Source of the DNA: Phenylobacterium koreense
GTDB lineage: Bacteria; Pseudomonadota; Alphaproteobacteria; Caulobacterales; Caulobacteraceae
Reading direction: 5' to 3'
Assembly: GCF_040545335.1 (NCBI RefSeq)
Contig: NZ_JBEPLU010000005.1
Coordinates: forward strand, 21,310-85,309
DNA length: 64,000 nt
Every line of letters begins with the position of its first letter. Position 1 is the stretch's first letter. The notes beneath the pieces are model-generated. The model saw nothing but the letters and a program-made list of their open reading frames with translations. It had not been told where the DNA came from and made no database searches. Shown piece by piece: positions 36,161 through 44,280 of this stretch. A program made the position numbers and the translations under genes.

Positions 36161-36835
36161 TTACGCAGCGAGACCGGGGATGGCGCGACGCCGGCGGATC
36201 GTGGCGCCGGCCAGGCCGAAACCAGCGATCATCATCGCCCAGGTAGCCGGCTCGGGAACGGCCGAGCTGAGGCCCTCCACGCGGAACTGCTTTCCCGAGC
36301 CGATCGCCGGATCGAACGTGAACGCCAGGCTGGTGATCCCCGGACCCCAGACGGTGAACTTGTTCTCGCCGTTGTCGACGACGCAGATGGTGCAGACGTC
36401 ATCACCGGGGTTCGGCGTCAACGAGAACAGGACCGAGCCATTGACCAGCAAGGTGAGGTCGGAGCTGAACTTCCCGCCCGCGCCCTGGGGCGCCTCGAGG
36501 TTGAACGTCACCTTGTCCCACGCCTTGGCGAAGGTGACCGTGAGGTTCTCCATCAGCGGGTCGCCAAGGACGGTGGCTTCGCCCTGACCATTGACGCTGA
36601 GGTTCAGCAGGCCGCTGCTGGTGCTGAAGGTGACGGCCGAACCATCCTTGTTCACATAGCCGTTGACCGTCTGGCCAGATTGCGCGCCGGCGGAATGGAC
36701 GCCGGTCTGCGCGCCGAAGCTGCCCGTGTCGAGCGTGTAGCCATCGACGACCACAGCCGCGCTCGCTGCGGACGCAGCAACACTAAGAGCCGCCGCCGAA
36801 GCGCCGGCCGCGACGAACTTCAAAAGCTTGTTCAT
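36161..36835 (-). CDS. PEPxxWA-CTERM sorted surface protein
   Basis: 224 residues. A signal peptide (ends ASAASA) precedes a beta-rich Gly/Ser/Thr domain. The C-terminal sorting tag is VPEPATWAMMIAGFGLAGA followed by RRRR, the PEPxxWA form used with exosortase in Sphingomonadales and Caulobacterales. The domain has one CxxC (DDVCTICVVD). It would be cut and anchored or released by an exosortase encoded elsewhere. It is flanked by convergent apbE and by the P450 gene on the same strand 131 nt upstream. Confidence 0.9.
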   Translation of the reverse strand: MNKLLKFVAAGASAAALSVAASAASAAVVVDGYTLDTGSFGAQTGVHSAGAQSGQTVNGYVNKDGSAVTFSTSSGLLNLSVNGQGEATVLGDPLMENLTVTFAKAWDKVTFNLEAPQGAGGKFSSDLTLLVNGSVLFSLTPNPGDDVCTICVVDNGENKFTVWGPGITSLAFTFDPAIGSGKQFRVEGLSSAVPEPATWAMMIAGFGLAGATIRRRRAIPGLAA

Positions 36836-36966
36836 ATCCCCTCCGCCCGCGCCATCTGGGACGCGGAAGCATGGTTAGCGAATTGCTAACGGAGATAACG
36901 CCGGTCAATCAGCGTCACAATGCGATTCAACCGGCGGCGTATGAAAAGCGCGCAATCCGCCCCGAC

Positions 36967-38160
36967 CTACTCGGCGCGGCGGAATCGTATGGGCATGTGC
37001 TTGGGGCCGGAGATGAAATTGGAGGCTAGCCATTCCACCGGCGCGGCCAGTTCGAAGTCCTTCATCCGGGTCAGCACCTCCACCAGCATGGCGTCGATCT
37101 CGATGCGGGCGATGTGCTGGCCTAGGCAATTGTGGGCGCCTGCGCCGAAGGCCAGGTGCTCCTTGGCGGGCCGCGCGAGGTCCAACGCCTCGGGGCGTTC
37201 GAAGTGGGCCGGGTCGCGATTGGCGGCGCCGAAATACATCACCACCTTGTCGCCCTCGCGGATGTTCCGGCCATCCAGCACCGTGTCGTGCTTGGCGGTG
37301 CGGCGCATGTAGATCACCGGGCTGACATAGCGCAGCAGCTCTTCCCGGGCGGGCGCCAGGCGGCCGGGAATATCCTCCATCAGCCAGCGGTGTTGGTCCG
37401 GGTTCTGGATCAGGGCCAGAAGGCCGCCGGCCAGCAGGTTGCGCGTGGTGTCGCCGCCCGCGTCGATCAGCAGGAGGAAGAACAGGAGGAATTCCATGTC
37501 GTCCAGCCGTCGGCCGTCCACCTCGGCGGCGAGCAGGCGGCTGGCCAGGTCGTCGCCCGGCTTGGCGCGCTTGGCGGCCATGACGCCCGAGCCGTACTCG
37601 AACATCTTCGCGACGGCCTGACCGACCGCGCCGGGAGGCTGGGCCTCTGGGGCGGTGTGGATCACCTCGGTCAGCTTGTAGAGTTCGCGGCCGTCGTCCA
37701 GCGGCAGGCCCAGCAACTCGGCGATCACGAAGGAGGGCATCTCGCCCGCCACCTGCTCTACGAAATCGCACTCGCCCTTGTCGACCACCGCATCGACGAT
37801 CTGACGGGCCAGGGCCTTGATCCGCTCCTCTCTCAGCTTCGCGGCCGGCAGAGTGAATTCGCCGCGGATTAGCTTGCGGAACGCCGCGTGGTCCGGCGGG
37901 TCCATCATCAGCATCATCTTGTAGCGCCCGAAGGTCGATGATTCCGCCGCCGGGTCGGAGATCATGATGGTCGGCTCGGAAGAATAGGCCTGGAAGTCGC
38001 GGTCCACGGTCCAGACGTCGTCATAGCGGGTCACCGCCCAGAAACCGCGGCCGCCCGGCTCGTCGTGCCAATGGACCGGGGCGTGTTCGCGCAGCCAGCG
38101 GAACTGATCGTGGGGCTGGCCCGAAGCGAAGCTGGTGGGGTTGAGCAGATCTATATGCAT
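36967..38160 (-). CDS. Cytochrome P450
   Basis: 397 residues, soluble bacterial class I length. Motifs: I-helix AGGDTTRN, K-helix EELLRYVSP, and the heme-binding loop FGAGAHNCLGQHIAR (axial Cys). GGGAGA lies 8 nt upstream of the ATG. Redox partners are not encoded nearby. The gene follows the tyrosine phosphatase and a TonB receptor on the same strand, suggesting the substrate enters through the receptor, though the spacing (126 nt) allows its own promoter. Substrate unknown. Confidence 0.95.
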   Translation of the reverse strand: MHIDLLNPTSFASGQPHDQFRWLREHAPVHWHDEPGGRGFWAVTRYDDVWTVDRDFQAYSSEPTIMISDPAAESSTFGRYKMMLMMDPPDHAAFRKLIRGEFTLPAAKLREERIKALARQIVDAVVDKGECDFVEQVAGEMPSFVIAELLGLPLDDGRELYKLTEVIHTAPEAQPPGAVGQAVAKMFEYGSGVMAAKRAKPGDDLASRLLAAEVDGRRLDDMEFLLFFLLLIDAGGDTTRNLLAGGLLALIQNPDQHRWLMEDIPGRLAPAREELLRYVSPVIYMRRTAKHDTVLDGRNIREGDKVVMYFGAANRDPAHFERPEALDLARPAKEHLAFGAGAHNCLGQHIARIEIDAMLVEVLTRMKDFELAAPVEWLASNFISGPKHMPIRFRRAE

Positions 38161-38286
38161 GGTTGGCTTCTCCCGGCGACCATCCGACGCCAGCTTACGG
38201 GAGGGGAGGCAAGCCGGCCGAGAAACCGAAACCGATGCGCACGCCCATAGGAGCTGCGCATGCGCATCGGGATAGAGTCGGATCGC

Positions 38287-39378
38287 CTAGACCAGGTAGG
38301 TCGCCCGCAGGGTCGCGATCTTGGCGTCGGTCAGGCCGAAGCGGGCCTTGGCCACCTCCACCGGACCGCCATGGTCACGGTCCAGCCGGGCAAGGACCCG
38401 ACGCATCACTTCAGGGTCCGAGCCCATGAGCACGTCGAGCACCTCGACCGGCATGCGGCGGAAGGCCTCCGCCATCTCCGGGGTCATGCCGCTGGACGAG
38501 GCCCCGCTGGCCATCAGCTTCTTGTAGTAGGCCGGCGGCGTGTAGACCTGGGTCAGCCCATAGTCGGCCACGACCGTCTCGCGCGGCACGCCGAGCACCG
38601 ACAGGATCAGCGCCGAACCCACGCCTGTGCGGTCCTTGCCCGCCGAGCAGTTGAGCGCGAGCGGCCCGTCGCGACGCACCAGCCTGGCGAACAGGTCCGT
38701 GTAGTGCGGCGTCAGCATGTCGAGGAACTCGACGTAGGAATCGGCGAAGGCGTCCACCGCCTCGCTGCGGGTGCGCGCCTTGAGCATGGGCGCCATCGAG
38801 CTGTTCATGTCGTAGTCGAAGGCCGCCACCTCGGCATACTCGGCGGTGAGGAAGGCGCTGGGTTCGGTGCGGCGTTCCTCGGGGCTGCGCAGGTCGCAGA
38901 TCGAGCGCACGCCGATCCGCGAGAGGTAGGCCATGTCGCCGGGCGTGAGCTGGCTCATCACGCCGGAACGGAAGATCTTGCCCCAGCGGACCTGGCGGCC
39001 GTCGGCGGTGCGATAACCGCCAAGATCCCGGAAGTTGCGCCCGCCCTGCAGCGGCAGCAGGCGCTCAGCCACGCGGGTTTCGCCGGCCGAAGTGTTGACC
39101 AGCAGGTAGGGGCGCGGGGTGCTGGCCAGCGGCAGCTCGGCGCGCCCGCCGGCGGCGCTGGACTTGAGCTGGCGCATGAACTCGCGCGGGGAGTCCGGAT
39201 CCGACGACACGTATATGGCGGCGGCGCCGGCGGTGGCGGTCCATTCGACACGCAGCGCGCCTGGCCCGGTGCGCGTGGCCTGGGCGTCCAGAGTCGTGGG
39301 GCCTGCAAGAACAACACGCGGCGCCGCAGCGGCCGAGCCAGCCGCCAGGGCGGCGAGAAGGAAGGAACGACGTTCCAT
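38287..39378 (-). CDS. Exported tyrosine-protein phosphatase (Y_phosphatase3 family)
   Basis: 363 residues from the ATG at 39378 (MERRSFLLAALAAG), a Tat-like RRSFLLA signal; upstream in-frame sequence belongs to the receptor gene. The N-terminal beta domain (about 25-115) precedes the phosphatase domain with FRDLGGYRTADGRQVRWGKIFRSG and the P-loop LNCSAGKDRTGVGSAL (CxxGKDRTG). Family members dephosphorylate phosphotyrosine or phosphoinositides. It stands 61 nt after the TonB receptor on the same strand, so the two are likely co-transcribed. Confidence 0.9.
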   Translation of the reverse strand: MERRSFLLAALAAGSAAAAPRVVLAGPTTLDAQATRTGPGALRVEWTATAGAAAIYVSSDPDSPREFMRQLKSSAAGGRAELPLASTPRPYLLVNTSAGETRVAERLLPLQGGRNFRDLGGYRTADGRQVRWGKIFRSGVMSQLTPGDMAYLSRIGVRSICDLRSPEERRTEPSAFLTAEYAEVAAFDYDMNSSMAPMLKARTRSEAVDAFADSYVEFLDMLTPHYTDLFARLVRRDGPLALNCSAGKDRTGVGSALILSVLGVPRETVVADYGLTQVYTPPAYYKKLMASGASSSGMTPEMAEAFRRMPVEVLDVLMGSDPEVMRRVLARLDRDHGGPVEVAKARFGLTDAKIATLRATYLV

Positions 39379-39439
39379 CTTGATTGTCTCCCTAGGAAGG
39401 AGACCGAGCAGGACGTGGGCCCCGCCCGGCCGGTCCTGA

Positions 39440-41704
39440 TCAGAATTTGACGTTGACTTCGACGCCGTAGGTCCGCGGCTCGTTGTAGATGAGGAAGGTC
39501 CCAAGCGCGGAGCTGTAGTTCCGCAGGAAGGCGTAGGACTCGTTGGTCAGGTTCCGCGACCACAGGGCCACCTGCATCGCCGTGCCGTTATTCAGCGGGA
39601 TGTCGGTCAGGGCGAGACGGCCGTTGACGATGAACGAGGAGTCGCTCGGTGTCGGATCCGTCGTGCTGGTGATCTGCTCGTCGGCGTAGTTGGCGTCGAG
39701 GTGGGCGCGCAGGGTGGCGGCCATGAACGGCCGCTCATAGTCTACCGCCACGCTTGCGGCGTTCTTGGGCGTGTAGAGCGGGTATATGATCGAGTTGGCG
39801 CCGGTGAATGGGTTGAAGGCCTCCGACAGCTTCACGTCGGTGTAGGCGTAGCTGCCGGTGAGGGTCAGGCCATCGACCGGCGCCAGGGCGAAGTCGGCCT
39901 CGAAGCCCTTGGTCTTGCCGGTGGCGGCGTTGGTGGTTTCCAGCGTGCCTCGGTTGTTGCCCGGGATGAGGACGCTGAAGTCGACCTGGGCGTCCTTGAT
40001 CTCGCCGGAGTAGGCGGCGAGGTTCAGGCGGGCGCGGCGATCCCAGAACTCCATCTTCGCGCCCACTTCGAACATGTGGACGACCTCGGGGTCGAAGGCG
40101 CGGTAGGTCAGCGAGCGCGAGTTGGCGCCGCCGGCCTTGTAGCCGGTGCTCCAGCGGCCATAGAGGGCGACGTCCTGGGTGACGTCGTAGGCGAGCACGA
40201 CCAGCGGGTCGAAGTGGCTCCACGACTCGTCCAGCGGGATCACCCCGGTGATGACGTTTCCATTCGGATCGACATAGCTCGGCAGCTTGCCGTTGACGGT
40301 GTCGAGCGAGCCTTGTTTCGCGTCGTGGGTCAGGCGGCCGCCCAGCGTCAGGTGCAGGGCGTCGTCGAGGATCTCGGGGGTCCAGGTCCCTTGGCCGAAG
40401 ACGCCGTAGCTGGTCGTCTTAACATTGCTCTTGCGGTCGAGCGGCACGGACCTGAGGTCGAGCGGCAGAGTCGTGTAGCCGGTACCGTCGCCGTTCCACC
40501 GCATGGTGTTCGGGGTCTGGGCGTTATCGTTGACAGACTCCTCGTAATAGAAGGCGCCGGCGACGTATTCGAGCTGTGAGGTGTGGCCGATGAGCTGGAA
40601 TTCCTGGCTGTACTGGTCCTGCCAGACCTTCGCGAGGCTGTAGCGGGCGAAGGGGCCGTTGGGCGCGAACACCGACAGCATCAGCGCACCGTTGTCGTAC
40701 TGGGTCTGCTTCAGCTTGCGATACGAGCTGATCGACTTGAATTGCAGGTTGTCGGAGAGTCGCCAGTCGAGGTTCAGGCGGTGGCCGAAGGTGAAGCCTT
40801 CGCTGAGCTGCAGCGGGACGCCGATGCTGGCCTCCTTGACGCGGTCAGGCTGCAGCGGCGTCGCCGGGGCGAGCGGCAACGAGCCGGCGGACTCCAGTTG
40901 CACGTAGTAGGGTGTCGAGCCGTCATAGGAATTGTCGAAGGCGTAGGTGGCGCTGAACGCGTCGCTCGGCCGCCAGCGGGCGGTCAGGCTGGTCCCACGC
41001 TTGTCGAAGGAGTTGAAGTCTTCCTCGCCCGAGGTGCTCGGGTTCTTGATGGTGCCGTCGCGCTTGCTGACCAGGCCATCGATCTTGACGGCCACGTCGT
41101 GGAACTCCGGCAGGTTGATGTGGGTCGACGCCGTGTAGGCGCCGAAGTTGCCGACGCCGACCGTGGTGTTCATCCCGAACACGCCGGTCGGGGCCTTGGT
41201 GACGATGCTGATCGCGCCGCCCTCGGTGTTGCGGCCGAACAGGGTGCCTTGCGGTCCCTTCAGCACTTCGATGCGCTCGACATCGTAGAGCGCCGAACCA
41301 AGGCCTTGGGCGCGCCCCATATAGACCCCGTCGATATAGACGCCGACAGCCTGGTCGCGGGCCGGCTGGTTGGCGTCGCCCAGCGCGCCGATGCCCCGCA
41401 TGCCGATGGTCAGGGCCGACTTGCGCACGAAGAAGGGAGCGACCCGCAGCGACGGCAGGGCGCCGTCGCCCAGATCCTCGATCGACTGGACGTGGCGGGC
41501 TTCCAGAGCCTTGTCGCCGATCGCCGAGATTGCAATCGGGGTATCCTGCACGTTGGTCGCTCGCTTCTGGGCGGTGACGACCACCTCGTCCAGGGCGGTG
41601 GCGTCGGCCGCTTCGTCAGCGCAGGCCGGGCCCGCAACGATGGCGACCGCGGCGCCGGCTAGCAGGGCCGCGCGCAGGCCGCGGCGGCGGATTTGAATCG
41701 GCAT
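39440..41704 (-). CDS. TonB-dependent receptor (no STN domain)
   Basis: 754 residues. Signal peptide (ends AGPACA), TonB box-like region ALDEVVVTAQKR, plug domain (VYIDGVYMGRAQGLGSALYDVERIEVLKGPQGTLFGRNTEGGAISIVTK), and a barrel ending in VNVKF. This is the type seen for organic or siderophore-like ligands in Sphingomonads and Caulobacterales. It starts 162 nt from a divergently read double-TetR regulator. Downstream partners are the phosphatase and the P450. Confidence 0.95.
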   Translation of the reverse strand: MPIQIRRRGLRAALLAGAAVAIVAGPACADEAADATALDEVVVTAQKRATNVQDTPIAISAIGDKALEARHVQSIEDLGDGALPSLRVAPFFVRKSALTIGMRGIGALGDANQPARDQAVGVYIDGVYMGRAQGLGSALYDVERIEVLKGPQGTLFGRNTEGGAISIVTKAPTGVFGMNTTVGVGNFGAYTASTHINLPEFHDVAVKIDGLVSKRDGTIKNPSTSGEEDFNSFDKRGTSLTARWRPSDAFSATYAFDNSYDGSTPYYVQLESAGSLPLAPATPLQPDRVKEASIGVPLQLSEGFTFGHRLNLDWRLSDNLQFKSISSYRKLKQTQYDNGALMLSVFAPNGPFARYSLAKVWQDQYSQEFQLIGHTSQLEYVAGAFYYEESVNDNAQTPNTMRWNGDGTGYTTLPLDLRSVPLDRKSNVKTTSYGVFGQGTWTPEILDDALHLTLGGRLTHDAKQGSLDTVNGKLPSYVDPNGNVITGVIPLDESWSHFDPLVVLAYDVTQDVALYGRWSTGYKAGGANSRSLTYRAFDPEVVHMFEVGAKMEFWDRRARLNLAAYSGEIKDAQVDFSVLIPGNNRGTLETTNAATGKTKGFEADFALAPVDGLTLTGSYAYTDVKLSEAFNPFTGANSIIYPLYTPKNAASVAVDYERPFMAATLRAHLDANYADEQITSTTDPTPSDSSFIVNGRLALTDIPLNNGTAMQVALWSRNLTNESYAFLRNYSSALGTFLIYNEPRTYGVEVNVKF

Positions 41705-41793
41705 TGGAACACCCCTTTTTCGTCCCGAACCATGCGGGCCGTGGTGGCGCGGGGTGCTACGCTCGACCCATGAACCTCGAACGAATGTTATGT

Positions 41794-41807
41794 TTCATAT
41801 TTATGAA
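41794..41807. promoter_or_regulatory. Inverted repeat in the TonB receptor / double-TetR divergent gap
   Basis: TTCAT at 41794-41798 and ATGAA at 41803-41807 around a 4-nt spacer, in AT-rich sequence between the two divergent starts. A second inverted repeat (TGTGG / CCACA, 41852-41867) abuts the regulator start codon. Either could be the TetR operator. Confidence 0.4.
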
Positions 41808-41866
41808 GCTTGGCATTGTTGTCGGGTGGCGCTTGCACGGCGCGAACACCGTGTGGAAAATGCCAC

Positions 41867-43087
41867 ATGGCCCAGCGCCCAACGCACATTTCGCCCCTTT
41901 CTCGCAGATCTGAGCCGGCAGAGCGCCTAACGGCGGCGACGGCGCATTTGGTCGCGGCCGAGGGAATCGCGGCTGCCTCAGCGCGCGACATCGCCGCCGA
42001 GGCCGGCGTCTCGCCAAGCGCAATCAACTACAACTTCGGCGGAATAGAACGGTTGTTATCGTCCGCCTTCGCCCGGGGTGCGGGAGAAACCGCCGCCTGG
42101 ATGGCCGCGCGGGAGACTGAAGTCATGGCGCTGCCGCGCAACGGCGAAGGCGCGAGCCTGGCCCTGGAGCACGTGCTGGCGGAATGGACCGGCCCGGCCC
42201 GACCGCTCGCCCTGCTCTACCAGGAAGCGCTGACCACCGAGGCGGCGGACGACTGGATCGGGCTATGGCGCGATTTCTGGCTACGCCTGGCGAAGGCCTT
42301 CGGCCTGTCCGAGGCGCAGGGGCGACTGCTGCATGTGTTCTTCGAATCCGAGGCGCTCTACCATCTGTCGCGGTGGTCGCCCGCACTGGAGCGCGCGGCC
42401 CTGGCCGAAATGGCCGGTCATTTCGCTGCTGCCTGGCTGGGCGCGTCGCCGCGCCCGGCTCTCGGCCTGACCGCGCTGGCCGAGATGTCCGCCGGAGCTC
42501 GGCCACACGGCTCGCTGACCCCGGCCGCCCTGCAGATCGCCGAGGCGGCGGCCGAGGTCGTGGAGGTCGTCGGGCTGCCGGGCCTGACCCACCGTGCGGT
42601 CGCCCATAAGGCCGGCCTCACCACCGGCGCGGTGACCCACCATTTCCGCACCGTCGATGACCTAGTCGCCGGGGCCATCCGCGGCCAGGTGCAGGCCATC
42701 GGCCAGGAGGCCGACACGAGCCTGACCCCGGTGGACGACATCCGCAGCGTCGAACTGTTCCTCGAAGCGACCCGCCGGCACGCCGTCAACGAAGCCGCGG
42801 CCAATCCGTCGCGCCGACGGCGACGGCTGTTCCTGGCCACGGTTCGCCGACCGGAGCTGGCCAGCGCCGGCGCCGTCATCCGCTTCTCGCACGGCGGCAC
42901 GATGCGCCAGGTTCTGGAGCGCACCACCGGCCAACCGGCCGAGCAGCTGACCTTGCCCGCCGGCGTGCTCTCGCGACTGTTGTCGGCCCTTTGGGTCGCT
43001 GCGGCCGGCGATCCGGATCCCCAGGCCACGCGGATCGCGATCATCGAGCATCTGCTCAGCGCCGCCCCATGGTCGCGACAGCCCTGA
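41867..43087 (+). CDS. Double TetR-type regulator (two HTH domains in one chain)
   Basis: 406 residues from the ATG at 41867. There are two TetR-like modules. The first HTH is at about residues 20-62 (AERLTAATAHLVAAEGIAAASARDIAAEAGVSPSAINYNFGG). The second is at about 222-272 (LQIAEAAAEVVEVVGLPGLTHRAVAHKAGLTTGAVTHHFRTVDD). Each is followed by an all-helical ligand or dimerisation segment. Most TetR proteins have one HTH of about 200 residues, so this is a fusion. It is divergent from the TonB receptor and probably represses it. Confidence 0.88.
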   Translation: MAQRPTHISPLSRRSEPAERLTAATAHLVAAEGIAAASARDIAAEAGVSPSAINYNFGGIERLLSSAFARGAGETAAWMAARETEVMALPRNGEGASLALEHVLAEWTGPARPLALLYQEALTTEAADDWIGLWRDFWLRLAKAFGLSEAQGRLLHVFFESEALYHLSRWSPALERAALAEMAGHFAAAWLGASPRPALGLTALAEMSAGARPHGSLTPAALQIAEAAAEVVEVVGLPGLTHRAVAHKAGLTTGAVTHHFRTVDDLVAGAIRGQVQAIGQEADTSLTPVDDIRSVELFLEATRRHAVNEAAANPSRRRRRLFLATVRRPELASAGAVIRFSHGGTMRQVLERTTGQPAEQLTLPAGVLSRLLSALWVAAAGDPDPQATRIAIIEHLLSAAPWSRQP

Positions 43088-43240
43088 CGACAGCCGCGTC
43101 CTGCGGATAGCCTCGACGCCGCTGGGGGCGCGCCGCCAAGGCGAACCACCTCTCTCCGAAAGGTTGCATTGCGAGCGACGGCAGCTTCAAATCATGTCCA
43201 GTCGGGGCGAACGCGATCTATCTCCCAAAGGAATGGAACG

Positions 43241-44071
43241 ATGAGCTACGTCACGACCAAGGACGGCGTCGAGATCTTCTACAAGGACTGGGGCCCCAAG
43301 AGCGCCCGGCCCGTGGTCTTCCACCATGGCTGGCCCCTGAGCGCCGACGACTGGGACGCCCAGATGCTGTTCTTCCTTTCGAAGGGCTTCCGCGTCGTCG
43401 CCCATGATCGCCGCGGCCATGGCCGCTCGAGCCAGGTCAGCGACGGTCACGACATGGACCACTATGCCGCCGACGTCGCCGCGGTGACCGAGCACCTTGA
43501 TCTGCGCGATGCGATCCATGTCGGACATTCGACCGGCGGCGGCGAAGCCACCCGCTATGTCGCGCGTCACGGCAAGGACCGCGTGGCCAAACTGGTGCTG
43601 GTCGGGGCCGTTCCGCCGATCATGGCCCAAACCGAGAGCAATCCCGGCGGGATCCCGGTCTCGGTGTTCGACGAGTTCCGCAAAAGCATCGCCGCCAATC
43701 GCTCGCAATACTTCCTCGATGTGCCTGCCGGCCCGTTCTACGGCTTCAATCGCCCGGGCGTGAAGACGATCCCAGGCGCGGTGCAGAACTGGTGGCGCCA
43801 AGCCATGATGGGCGGCGCGAAGGCCCATCATGACGGCGTGAAGGCTTTCTCCGAAACGGACTTCACCGAAGACCTGAAAGCCATCGACGCTCCCACGCTC
43901 ATCCTGCATGGCGACGACGACCAGATCGTACCGATCGACATCAGCGCCCGCCGTTCGGCGACACTTCTGAAGAACGGCAAGCTGAAGGTCTACGAAGGCC
44001 TGCCGCACGGCATGCTGACGACCCATGCCGACATCCTGAACGCGGACATCCTCGCCTTCATCGGCGAATAA
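43241..44071 (+). CDS. Alpha/beta hydrolase, non-heme haloperoxidase-like
   Basis: 276 residues from the ATG at 43241 with AAAGGAA about 8 nt upstream. Triad: nucleophile Ser in VGHSTGGGE, Asp in HGDDDQIVP, and His in GLPHGMLTTH. The DRRGHGRS and FHHGWPLSADDWDAQM motifs are typical of cofactor-free bromo/chloroperoxidase-type esterases, which often have perhydrolase activity. The gene stands alone. Its downstream neighbour norZ begins 209 nt later. Confidence 0.92.
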   Translation: MSYVTTKDGVEIFYKDWGPKSARPVVFHHGWPLSADDWDAQMLFFLSKGFRVVAHDRRGHGRSSQVSDGHDMDHYAADVAAVTEHLDLRDAIHVGHSTGGGEATRYVARHGKDRVAKLVLVGAVPPIMAQTESNPGGIPVSVFDEFRKSIAANRSQYFLDVPAGPFYGFNRPGVKTIPGAVQNWWRQAMMGGAKAHHDGVKAFSETDFTEDLKAIDAPTLILHGDDDQIVPIDISARRSATLLKNGKLKVYEGLPHGMLTTHADILNADILAFIGE

Positions 44072-44280
44072 CCAGGCGCGGGGGCCGCCTCGCCGATAGC
44101 GGCCCCCTCCCCTTTCGGAAAAGCCCGCCCAATGAACCCGCCATCGGGCGATAGCCTGGGACCGACTTTGCGGAGCTTGCGCGGCCGGCGCAGATGAGGT
44201 CATCCTGCCTCACTACTTATCGTAGAGACGCCAGTTCAGACAGCTTACGACGACATAGCAATCAGCGACGGGGGACGCAG

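Noticed and set aside
44178..44204. Inverted repeats (TGCGC-N5-GCGCA and GATGA-N2-TCATC) upstream of norZ as NsrR/NorR sites
   Set aside because: Neither resembles the NsrR or NorR consensus, and such short GC-rich repeats are expected by chance here.
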